6,512 nt of DNA, taken from NCBI GenBank assembly GCA_024643945.1, contig JAHELX010000352.1, positions 1-6,512 of the forward strand, in the 5' to 3' direction. Positions within the stretch are counted from its first letter, which is position 1. Every line of letters starts with the position of its first letter. The notes beneath the pieces were generated by a model. That model was given only the letters and a program-made list of their open reading frames with translations. It ran no database searches and had not been told where the DNA came from. The translations under genes were made by a program, and so were the position numbers. Positions 1 to 5,839 of this stretch are shown piece after piece. Source of the DNA: Anaerolineales bacterium. GTDB taxonomy: Bacteria > Chloroflexota > Anaerolineae > 4572-78 > NAK82.

Positions 1-31
1 TTGTTTCTCTCCTGTCGTCTGTTGAACTAGG

Positions 32-126
32 ACGTAAAACGTGAAGCGTAAAGCGTATTGTATCTCACTTTTCACATTTTACGCTTCACGTTTTACGTTT
101 TACGTCTTTACGCTTCACGTTTTACG
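32..126. repeat. Heptanucleotide (CGTRAAR) array with long inverted repeats
   Basis: Read on the minus strand from 126 to 63, the sequence divides into nine 7-nt units. These are CGTAAAA, CGTGAAG, CGTAAAG, then one extra A at 105, then CGTAAAA, CGTAAAA, CGTGAAG, CGTAAAA, and the degenerate TGTGAAA and AGTGAGA. On the plus strand, 33-53 reads CGTAAAA CGTGAAG CGTAAAG, identical to minus-strand 126-106. The 20-mer TTTACGCTTCACGTTTTACG occurs at 78-97 and 107-126 and, inverted, at 33-52. Two alternative 21-bp stems are therefore possible: 32-52 with 78-98, and 33-53 with 106-126. The array begins at the last two codons of psuG and supplies its TAA stop. No T-run follows on the minus strand, so it is not a standard intrinsic terminator, although the stem could protect the 3' end of the mRNA. 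The style resembles heptanucleotide STRR repeats known from cyanobacteria. Bases 1-31 hold nothing recognisable. Confidence 0.9.
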
Positions 127-1012
127 CGCCCAACGCCACCGCGATGGCCGATGCCACGCGTGCGTTGTTCAAGAGGAGCGCCACATTGGCTCGCAGACTC
201 GCTTCGCCAGTGAGCTCGCTGACGCGAGCCAGCAAGAAAGGCGTAACGGCTTTGCCTTTGATCCCCTGCGCTTCGGCCTCAGCCAGGGCAGTGGCAATAG
301 CCACCTCTGCCTCGGCGGCGGAAAGTTCATCCTCTGGTGGAACGGGAACGGTTACCAATGTGCCTCCCAGGAGGTTGAGGTCATCACGGGCACGCACGAC
401 AGCGGCCACTTCCTGCGGCGTGTCGCAACGGACGTCTATTGGCAGGCCAGACGAGCGCGTGTAAAAGGCAGGAAACTCTTCGGTCCCATAGCCAATGACA
501 GGCACCCCTTGGGTCTCCAGGACTTCCAAGGTTAGCGGCAAGTCGAGGATGGCTTTAGCCCCTGCGCAGACGACCGTCACCGGCGTGCGGCCTAGTTCTA
601 AGAGGTCGGCGCTCACGTCAAAGGGGTGGCCCCGGTGTACACCGCCAATTCCGCCTGTGGCGAAGACTCGGATGCCAGCCATATGAGCAATAATCATCGT
701 GCCGGCAACGGTAGTCGCGCCGTCTTCGCCCCGCCCCACTGCAATCGGCAAGTCCCGCCGGCTGCACTTGCGGACGTTCTCCGCCTCGGCCAGGTAGACA
801 AGTTGCTCGTCGGTCAGCCCGACAGTGATCTGCCCACTCAGTATCGCGATGGTGGCCGGGACTGCGCCCGCTTCGCGTACGACAGCTTCCAACGCCAGTG
901 CCACATCTAGATTCTTGGGATGCGGTAGGCCATGAGTGATAAGGGTACTCTCCAGGGTTACTACCGGCCGCTCAGTATCGAGGGCAGCCTGGACTTCAGG
1001 ATGGATTATCAG
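122..1012 (-). CDS. psuG: Pseudouridine-5'-phosphate glycosidase (PsuG/YeiN family)
   Basis: PsuG reversibly cleaves the C-C glycosidic bond of pseudouridine 5'-phosphate to give uracil and ribose 5-phosphate; it is a cytosolic, metal-dependent enzyme. The frame gives 296 residues, close to the usual 300 or so, and matches the family end to end. It has HPEVQAAL near residues 4-11, ESTLITHGLP at 21-30, KCSRRDLP at 82-89, GGIGGVHRG at 120-128, CAGAK at 149-153 and NNARVAS near the end. By alignment from memory with E. coli PsuG, E21, K82, D136 and K153 match the catalytic E31, K93, D149 and K166, so the enzyme should be active. The only standard start in frame is GTG at 904, but it lies after the conserved ESTLITHG block and would remove a catalytic residue. 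I place the start at CTG 1012-1010, 7 nt after AGGAGGT. The gene follows the amidohydrolase by 46 bp and is probably in the same operon. Its TAA stop lies in the heptamer array. Confidence 0.95.
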   Translation of the reverse strand: MIIHPEVQAALDTERPVVTLESTLITHGLPHPKNLDVALALEAVVREAGAVPATIAILSGQITVGLTDEQLVYLAEAENVRKCSRRDLPIAVGRGEDGATTVAGTMIIAHMAGIRVFATGGIGGVHRGHPFDVSADLLELGRTPVTVVCAGAKAILDLPLTLEVLETQGVPVIGYGTEEFPAFYTRSSGLPIDVRCDTPQEVAAVVRARDDLNLLGGTLVTVPVPPEDELSAAEAEVAIATALAEAEAQGIKGKAVTPFLLARVSELTGEASLRANVALLLNNARVASAIAVALGA

Positions 1013-1029
1013 TTGAGTGACCTCCTCAT
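1010..1029 (-). promoter_or_regulatory. Strong Shine-Dalgarno and non-standard CTG start of psuG
   Basis: On the minus strand AGGAGGT (1026-1020) is followed by the 7-nt spacer CACTCAA and then CTG (1012-1010) in the psuG frame. No ATG, GTG or TTG occurs in frame between the upstream TAG (1054-1052) and CTG. The ribosome-binding site sits inside a tiny ATG-started frame, ATG AGG AGG TCA CTC AAC TGA (1029-1009), encoding MRRSLN, whose TGA overlaps the CTG as CTGA. This resembles ATGA translational coupling, but whether the mini-frame is translated cannot be told from sequence. ATA or ATC immediately after the CTG are weaker alternatives. Confidence 0.7.
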
Positions 1030-1058
1030 TTACCAGTCCCCGATTTCCTAACTACTGA

Positions 1059-2390
1059 CTACGGATTATACACTTGAATCCGTCTTTCTGGGACTCGGCG
1101 GGCCAGACGTTGCATCGCCTGGTTGACCTGCTCGATGATCTCCCCCCTGTTGAGGGTGAGCAATTGCCGATCACGCATAACGATTTTCCCGTCCACGATG
1201 ACCGTTTGTACGTCGCTGGCACGAGTGGCGTAGACCAGGCTGGCGGTGATGCTGTGCAGCGGTTGCACGTGACAGCCGTTCATATCCACCAGGATGAGAT
1301 CAGCCAGGTAGCCGGGTTCAACTGCGCCGATTTGATCGGCCAGGCCGATGACTTGCGCGCTGCCCCGGGTGGCGACGTGAAGCACCTCAGCGATGGTCAT
1401 CACCTCAGGCGAGGCCTGAGCTAGCTTCTGGGTCATAGCCATCAAGCGCATGCTCTCCCACACGTCGAGGGTATTATTGCTCACTACACCGTCTGTGGCC
1501 AGACCCACCGGCACACCTGCCTCTCGGAAAGCAACGACCGGGGCAGTGCCCATAGACAACTTCAGATACGTCTTGGGCGCGTGGGCCACCCCGGCTGGAC
1601 GGTCAGCCAGTAGTTGGATGTCGCCGGGGGTGGCGCCGACGGCGTGGGCCAGGATTGTCGGGCACTCCAAGACCCCGGTTTCCTCCAGCACGCGGATGGG
1701 AGTGATGCCCCGCTCCTCCAGGCTGGCCTGGGTTTGCCCTGCTGTCTCGGCCACGTGGATGTGAATCCCGACATCCAGCTCGCGCGCCCGCCGCGCTGAG
1801 GCGATCAGGAAGTCGTCGTCACAGGTGTAAGGAGCGTGAGGAGCCAACCAGGTAGTAATACGTCCGCCAGCGGCCCCCTGCCAACGCTCAACGAATTCGA
1901 CGGTCCGGTCCAGCGCCTCTTCCCCCTGGCTACCAAAGACCGCCCAGCCTAAAGCGGCGCGGGTGCCAGCCTTTTCCACCGCCAGGGCTGCCTGGTCCAT
2001 ATAAAAGTAATGGTCGGCGACACTGGTGACGCCCGCCTCGATCATCTCAGCTAACCCCAGCAGCATCCCCCAATAAACATCTTCCTCTTGCAGGTTGCTC
2101 TCCAGCGGCCACATATATTCGTTAAACCACTTTTCCAGCGATACATCTTCGGCCAACCCCCGGAAGATAACCATCGGCACGTGGGAGTGGGTGTTGATGA
2201 GTCCTGGCATGGCGACCATAGCGTTGGCCGCGATGATCTCACGAACACGGCCAGGGTGGATGGTCCCGGTCGGCTCGACGGCGACGATGCGATTCCCCTC
2301 AATGGCGATATCGTGGTTGCGCAGTACCTGCACCTCGCCGTCGGAGGCGACGCGCAAAACATGGGCATTTTGAATTAGCAGATCAAACAT
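1059..2390 (-). CDS. Amidohydrolase, MTA/SAH deaminase-like
   Basis: A 443-residue cytosolic metallo-hydrolase of the amidohydrolase superfamily, TRZ/ATZ group, closest in layout to 5-methylthioadenosine/S-adenosylhomocysteine deaminase. Visible landmarks are a split N-terminal beta domain and PGLINTHSHVPM with metal ligands H68 and H70. A KWFNEYMWPLE block lies at 87-97, typical of MTA/SAH deaminases, and APHAPYT at 183-189. HIHVAET carries ligand H212 and acid/base E215, H249 is the second catalytic His, and TDGVVSNN contains ligand D300. The C-terminal part ends in the usual beta domain with ADLILVD and VIVDGKIVM. The catalytic set is complete. One segment is unusual: HAPKTYLKLSMG (270-281), where MTA/SAH deaminases usually have HNPxSNxKLxxG, so the ring or side-group specificity may differ. 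ATG at 2390 is preceded by GAGGT at 6-nt spacing. Downstream is psuG; a zinc-ribbon frame ends 16 bp upstream. Deamination of a purine nucleoside or base is likely, but the substrate is unproven. Confidence 0.88.
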   Translation of the reverse strand: MFDLLIQNAHVLRVASDGEVQVLRNHDIAIEGNRIVAVEPTGTIHPGRVREIIAANAMVAMPGLINTHSHVPMVIFRGLAEDVSLEKWFNEYMWPLESNLQEEDVYWGMLLGLAEMIEAGVTSVADHYFYMDQAALAVEKAGTRAALGWAVFGSQGEEALDRTVEFVERWQGAAGGRITTWLAPHAPYTCDDDFLIASARRARELDVGIHIHVAETAGQTQASLEERGITPIRVLEETGVLECPTILAHAVGATPGDIQLLADRPAGVAHAPKTYLKLSMGTAPVVAFREAGVPVGLATDGVVSNNTLDVWESMRLMAMTQKLAQASPEVMTIAEVLHVATRGSAQVIGLADQIGAVEPGYLADLILVDMNGCHVQPLHSITASLVYATRASDVQTVIVDGKIVMRDRQLLTLNRGEIIEQVNQAMQRLARRVPERRIQVYNP

Positions 2391-2406
2391 AGCTACACCT
2401 CATCCC

Positions 2407-2607
2407 TTACTCTGCATTCAAGCAAAAATCGCACTTACATTCATCGTTCTGATACGTCGGGCTGCCCGCCCGGGCCAGAGGGGCCAGATGCAGGTGGGAC
2501 GGGTAGGTCAGGCAGAATGGGCACTGCGTAGGCTCGGGGGGCAAGCAAATGAGCGCGAGTGAAGAGTCTCGCTCACTAAAGAAAACGTATCGCCCTTGTC
2601 GGAATTT
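2407..2607 (-). pseudogene. Start-less zinc-ribbon-like reading frame
   Basis: A minus-strand frame of 66 codons lies between an in-frame TAA (2610-2608) and its own TAA (2409-2407). The second half has a clear paired-cysteine layout: CPFC at residues 29-32, then a His-containing loop (YPSHLHLAPL), then ECKCDFC at 56-62 and the end LNAE. Two Cys pairs about 25 residues apart, with an extra Cys and two His, suggest a zinc-binding finger or ribbon. The first half (GRYVFFSERDSSLALICLPPEP) also reads like real protein. No ATG or GTG occurs in frame. One TTG exists at residue 22 but has no ribosome-binding site. The frame ends 16 bp before the amidohydrolase ATG, a normal operon spacing, so it was probably a real small gene that lost its 5' end or carries a frameshift (true or from assembly). 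I do not recognise the family. Confidence 0.45.
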
Positions 2608-2661
2608 TTAATCTACACTTCTAGTGATTGCACCGTCCCATTTCGGGACACAGGCACCACG

Positions 2662-2901
2662 CTACCGACAGGGTACCACCTGGCCTGAGGGATCAAAGCA
2701 GACGGTCAGCGTGTAGTCTAGCTCGTCAAAGACCAGTGCCGTTACCCAGTCATCAGTCTCCAGGTGAGTGGCAAAGGTCACGTTGGCGGTCTCACCTGGT
2801 TGAACAGCCGTATTGTAGGTGTAATCCAGGCCATGGTAACATGAAGGCAAAGGACGACCTTTGGCCGAGCTAAAGGAGGGAGCCCAGCGATCAGGAATCA
2901 C
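2662..2901 (-). CDS. Orphan small frame, possible secreted-domain remnant
   Basis: This minus-strand frame encodes 79 residues from GTG 2901 and stays open up to TGA at 2955-2953. The C-terminal half reads like a beta-sandwich: VQPGETANVTFATHLETD, then DWVTALVFDELDYTLTVCFD, with alternating hydrophobic residues and three Cys (22, 68, 78). I recognise no family. The GTG has no Shine-Dalgarno, and the coding style continues upstream of it (SCRYSNNSNRV), so the true start is unclear or missing; no signal peptide is visible. At the 3' end, the neighbouring frame continues as VGSVVPVSRNGTVQSLEV to a TAG at 2615-2613, which reads better than the in-frame ending. A single-base frameshift near 2660-2680 could join the two. 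It may be a pseudogene, a fragment of a larger extracytoplasmic protein, or a chance open frame. Confidence 0.35.
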   Translation of the reverse strand: MIPDRWAPSFSSAKGRPLPSCYHGLDYTYNTAVQPGETANVTFATHLETDDWVTALVFDELDYTLTVCFDPSGQVVPCR

Positions 2902-2929
2902 GCGATTCGAGTTGTTGGAATACCTACAA

Positions 2930-2956
2930 GATATAACAGTCAGAAACGGGTGTCAA
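2930..2956 (-). promoter_or_regulatory. Possible sigma-70-type promoter
   Basis: On the minus strand a perfect -35 hexamer TTGACA (2956-2951) is followed after 15 bp by TATATC (2935-2930), which matches four of six -10 positions. The spacer is shorter than the preferred 17 bp. If used, transcription would begin near 2920 and could serve the orphan frame, the zinc-ribbon frame, the amidohydrolase and psuG. Supported only by motif match and by lying in the non-coding part of the gap. Confidence 0.3.
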
Positions 2957-3076
2957 GAGCCCAGATGGCCTATTTGGCAGTGAGAGATTGAGTAAACAGA
3001 GGACAAAACTATCTGGGGACATATGAAGACAATGAGGGGGTGGTGCATTTGATGATCATATCTTTCCCATCAGCAA

Positions 3077-3865
3077 TTATCGCCGGGGAGTATCTTCCTC
3101 ACACCAGTAATGCAGGATGTCCACCACGCCGTTGCCGTCAGCATAGGGCGAGACGTACTTCACCGTTGCTTTGACTTCAGTCGTGGCATTGGCTGGGGCA
3201 GCAGAGCAGCCTACCAAGTTCAGGAACTTCAGATCGCTGGTTGAGTCGCCAATGCCTCCCATAAGCGCCAGTGGTATGTCTGTCTGCTCAGACAGCCAGC
3301 GCACACCCTGGCCCTTATCAATGCCTAAGGGTGTCACGTCCACACAGGATACAGACGCCTGAATAGTTAGTGCCCCATCGTGAGGAGCAAGGACGTTGGC
3401 AACAACCTGGTATAGGCGCTGCACGCCCGTTCCAGACAGTGGATAGAGGGTCAGAGAGGCTTCCTTGCCTGGCTGGAAATATCCCAGCCCAGGGACGACA
3501 ATTTGCCGATAGAGAGTCGCTTTGGCTGCAGCCAGCGCCTCACGCGAGAGGGGTGTAATGGAAGGATGCTCCAGGAAGCGGTATCCGTCGGGAACGTATA
3601 GGCCACATCCGTTCTCGTAGATACAAGGCAAATAGCCAGCAATGGCCTGCATCAGCACCTCGACGTAGGGTTCCTGTCGCCCGGTGCACAGCGTGATGGC
3701 CGGTACGGGCTCGCCTTGCCTGGACCGCCGGTTCAGATCACGTATGGTTTTTAGCGCCTCCCAATTCCAATCACCTGCTTCCCCTGGAGTAAGGCAGCCA
3801 TCCACGTCAACGACGACAAGCCGCATCTCTCTGCTCATTGGCGACCTCTGCCGGCTATTCTCCAT
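3077..3865 (-). CDS. HAD-IIB (Cof/phosphoglycolate phosphatase-like) phosphatase
   Basis: A 262-residue cytosolic HAD-superfamily phosphatase with a C2B-type cap inserted between core motifs. Motif I is VVVDVDGCLT, with nucleophile D20 and acid/base D22. Motif II is LCTGRQ, with T61. The IYENGCGLY block at 82-90 is typical of archaeal phosphoglycolate phosphatases and sucrose/mannosyl-phosphate phosphatases. Motif III is K184 in GIDKGQGV, and motif IV is GIGDSTSD with D207 and D211, followed by APANATTEVK. All catalytic residues are present, so it should hydrolyse a small phosphomonoester with Mg2+; the substrate cannot be named. Its start overlaps the kinase stop by 11 bp (CGGAGAATGT before ATG). 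A second start at 3838, preceded by AGAGGT, gives MSREMRLVV and fits the conserved beginning equally well; the first nine residues are therefore uncertain. It is the last gene of the transporter-kinase operon and may act on the kinase product or a related sugar phosphate. Confidence 0.88.
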   Translation of the reverse strand: MENSRQRSPMSREMRLVVVDVDGCLTPGEAGDWNWEALKTIRDLNRRSRQGEPVPAITLCTGRQEPYVEVLMQAIAGYLPCIYENGCGLYVPDGYRFLEHPSITPLSREALAAAKATLYRQIVVPGLGYFQPGKEASLTLYPLSGTGVQRLYQVVANVLAPHDGALTIQASVSCVDVTPLGIDKGQGVRWLSEQTDIPLALMGGIGDSTSDLKFLNLVGCSAAPANATTEVKATVKYVSPYADGNGVVDILHYWCEEDTPRR

Positions 3866-4748
3866 ACATTCTCCGAATCAAGTCTTCGACTTCATTCATC
3901 TCTCTACGAAAAGGGCCTTCAGCCTCCATCTTCAAGCTGGTTACCGCTGCCGCCCACGTGGTGGCCTCAACTGGTGGGGCTGTCCGCCGCTTAGCAATAT
4001 AGGCAGCAATGCAGGTATCGCCGCGACCACTGCGGCCGGCCAGCTTTTGTGGGAAGAAGCCCGCCTCGTAATACTGGCTGTCAGCATAGACTAACAAGCC
4101 GTCACGATGGGTGAGCACAATTTCGCTGGGTCCCATGTCTGCCAACATCCGGGCTGCCAGCATGATGTCGGCCTCGCCAGTGAGCATTTTGGCTTCGACG
4201 GCGTCGGCCTTTAGCACGTCCACGTGAGCGAGCACCTGCTGTTTTTCCGGCCAGGCTTCATGAACCAGTTTCCCGTCCCGGGCCACGCGGATGAAGCCTT
4301 GCACATCGGCAGCAAGTAACGCATCCTTTTTACGTAGTTCTTGGATGACTTCAAGGCCGACCTCACCCCGCAAGGAGGCGCCAACGAGGAAGGCCCGTGC
4401 CTGCAGCAATTCGACCTCAGCCGGCGTAAAAGCCCCGGCTGTGCTCGTGACGTAGATAACTCGCTCGTCCACGTTGGGCGTGGGATACTCAAGACGCAGG
4501 CAAGTGGATTGAGGGCTGACACGGGCGAATACATCCACACCTAACCGCGTGAGTTCGTCCACTACGTGGAAATCCTCTCTCGCCAGCCGGGTGACGACGA
4601 CCGTCTTTAGCCCCATCCTGACCACGACATTTGCACCGTAGTTGCAAGCCCCCCCATCGACGATTCGCGTGCCGGCGGCAGAGACGATCATGTCCTTGGT
4701 GTAATGGCCTAGAAGGGCCACATCGTACACTTGTGTTGTACTTACCAT
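3855..4748 (-). CDS. PfkB-family carbohydrate kinase, inositol 3-kinase-like
   Basis: A 297-residue ribokinase/PfkB-fold kinase transferring phosphate from ATP to a sugar, polyol or nucleoside hydroxyl in the cytosol. The first PfkB signature region is DGGACNYGANVVVRMG (31-46). ADVQGFIRV (147-155) and VLKADAVEAKML (178-189) follow, and THRDGLLVY (213-221) lies before the active-site loop. That loop is GRSGRGDTC (238-246), with D244 as the expected catalytic base in place of the common DTxGAGD. The KMEAEGPF end is typical of the fold. The N-terminal LGHYTKDMIV and the DVQxxIRV segment resemble myo-inositol 3-kinases of plants and archaea, as far as I recall them, more than pseudouridine or ribose kinases. 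The lid region appears short. ATG 4748 lies 4 bp after the ATPase stop with only a weak ribosome-binding site, implying translational coupling. The gene overlaps the phosphatase. The substrate is unproven. Confidence 0.88.
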   Translation of the reverse strand: MVSTTQVYDVALLGHYTKDMIVSAAGTRIVDGGACNYGANVVVRMGLKTVVVTRLAREDFHVVDELTRLGVDVFARVSPQSTCLRLEYPTPNVDERVIYVTSTAGAFTPAEVELLQARAFLVGASLRGEVGLEVIQELRKKDALLAADVQGFIRVARDGKLVHEAWPEKQQVLAHVDVLKADAVEAKMLTGEADIMLAARMLADMGPSEIVLTHRDGLLVYADSQYYEAGFFPQKLAGRSGRGDTCIAAYIAKRRTAPPVEATTWAAAVTSLKMEAEGPFRREMNEVEDLIRRMYGE

Positions 4749-4752
4749 TTGG

Positions 4753-5829
4753 TCATTCCACGATCACCCGGCAATGGGGCATGGGCAGGTGTACCTTCAC
4801 GTTCTCACCCTCGTCGAAGCGCACCTTGCCATCGGTCTGCACGCGGAGTTCCAGGCTCCCGCCCACAACAACCCGATAGTCGTTACGGTCGCCCAGGTAA
4901 GTCATCTTATCCACTACGCCGCTGAAGATGTTCGTGCCGCTCTCGTGAGAAGCGGGGAGTAACTCTACATCGTTGGGGCGAATAAAGAGCAGCACGCTCT
5001 GACCAAGCGACATCTCTGGCCTGGCGGAGACATGGATCTCCAGGCCATCTACTGTTGCGATGGCCAGCGCATCTTCCGGATGGACCGCAATCACCGTACC
5101 CACCAGAAAATCAGACAATCCGATGAAATCGGCCACGAAGCGCGATTGGGGAAAATCATAGATTTCGTCAGGCGTAGCCACCTGCTCCAGGTGTCCGGCG
5201 TTCATCACCGCCACACGGTCGGATAGCGCCAGCGCTTCCGCCTGGTCGTGGGTGACGTATACCGCGGTGATCCCCAGGCGATCAATTAGATCCCGAATCT
5301 CAAAGCGCATCTCCTCGCGCAGCTTGGCGTCCAGGTTGGAAAGAGGTTCGTCGAGAAGAAGCACCTTGGGACGGTAGACCAGAGCCCGGGCCAGGCCCAC
5401 CCGCTGCTGCTGACCGCCGGAAATCTGGCGCGGATAATGACTCGCGTATTCTTCCATACGGATCAGGCGCAGCGCTTCCATCACTCGTTCTCGCCGCTGC
5501 GCTTTGCTCATGCGACGGATCATCAAGGGGAACCCCACGTTATCGAACACGGTCATGTGGGGGAAAAGGGCAAAATTTTGAAAGACCATCCCCAACTCGC
5601 GCTTGTAAGTGGGGACGTCGGTGACATCTTCGCCATCAATAAAGACCCGCCCCTCATCCGGGATGTTGTGACCGGTGACACAGCGCAGCGCCGTGGTCTT
5701 GCCGCAGCCTGACGGCCCCAGCAGGGTCATCAACTCGCCCCGGCGGATCTGTAGTGTGACGTTGTCATTGGCAACCAGATTGCCATAGCGTTTTGTGACG
5801 TTGCGCAGTTCGATCATGTAGTCGGCCAT
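4753..5829 (-). CDS. ABC transporter ATP-binding protein, PotA/FbpC-like
   Basis: A 358-residue ATPase of the spermidine/putrescine-iron-sulfate-thiamine importer group, working at the inner face of the membrane with two permeases. The ABC domain is complete: Walker A GPSGCGKT (38-45), Q-loop FQNFALFPH with Q84, signature ISGGQQQR (136-143), Walker B VLLLDE (156-161), D-loop SNLD (164-167) and switch H194 in VTHD. After about residue 235 (ADFIGLSDFLVG) comes a C-terminal OB-type TOBE regulatory domain with LFIRPNDVELL (281-291) and YLGDRNDY (311-318), the usual layout of PotA and FbpC. The length is typical. ATG 5829 is preceded by GAGAGGAA and lies 10 bp after the permease stop; a second ATG four codons in is possible. 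The family imports polyamines, ferric iron, thiamine, phosphonates or sugars. The kinase and phosphatase downstream argue for a phosphorylatable organic substrate, but this is inference. Confidence 0.95.
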   Translation of the reverse strand: MADYMIELRNVTKRYGNLVANDNVTLQIRRGELMTLLGPSGCGKTTALRCVTGHNIPDEGRVFIDGEDVTDVPTYKRELGMVFQNFALFPHMTVFDNVGFPLMIRRMSKAQRRERVMEALRLIRMEEYASHYPRQISGGQQQRVGLARALVYRPKVLLLDEPLSNLDAKLREEMRFEIRDLIDRLGITAVYVTHDQAEALALSDRVAVMNAGHLEQVATPDEIYDFPQSRFVADFIGLSDFLVGTVIAVHPEDALAIATVDGLEIHVSARPEMSLGQSVLLFIRPNDVELLPASHESGTNIFSGVVDKMTYLGDRNDYRVVVGGSLELRVQTDGKVRFDEGENVKVHLPMPHCRVIVE

Positions 5830-5839
5830 TGTATTCCTC

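Larger units (their letters stand above)
2391..3076. other. Gene-poor stretch with decayed coding remnants
   Basis: About 690 bp separate the phosphatase stop from the amidohydrolase start, in an otherwise tightly packed minus-strand region. The 2956-3076 part looks non-coding: all three minus frames soon hit stops, and I see no hairpin followed by a T-run. The 2407-2955 part holds two readable minus-strand frames in the same phase, interrupted by stops at 2664-2662 and 2610-2608. They are described separately. The ribosome-binding site of the amidohydrolase occupies the last 16 bp. No tRNA, riboswitch, insertion sequence or convincing terminator was recognised. The left and right gene blocks are therefore probably separate transcription units. 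Confidence 0.6.

Noticed and set aside
32..98. Intrinsic terminator for psuG
   Set aside because: The 21-bp stem is AT-rich with a 25-nt loop and is not followed by a T-run on the minus strand, so only a loose 3'-end role can be suggested.
32..126. CRISPR-like repeat array
   Set aside because: Units are 7 nt and tandem with no spacers, no leader and no cas genes; the structure is a microsatellite-like array with inverted copies.
41..535. A 164-codon plus-strand open frame starting in the heptamer array
   Set aside because: It runs antisense across psuG and its first 30 residues are just the translated repeat; the composition is not protein-like and the opposite strand matches PsuG throughout.
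902..904. GTG 904 as the psuG start
   Set aside because: It would delete the conserved HPEVQ...ESTLITHG region including a catalytic Glu, and has no Shine-Dalgarno.
2548..2574. Hairpin GAGCGAGA...TCGCGCTC as a terminator
   Set aside because: The stem is short and bulged, has no following T-run, and lies inside the zinc-ribbon-like frame.
2628..2873. An 81-codon plus-strand open frame in the gap
   Set aside because: Arg-, His- and Ser-rich without pattern, antisense to the more protein-like minus frame, and no ribosome-binding site.
3855..4748. Naming the PfkB kinase psuK
   Set aside because: The DVQxxIRV segment and GRGDT loop fit inositol-kinase-like proteins better than PsuK; proximity to psuG alone is not enough.
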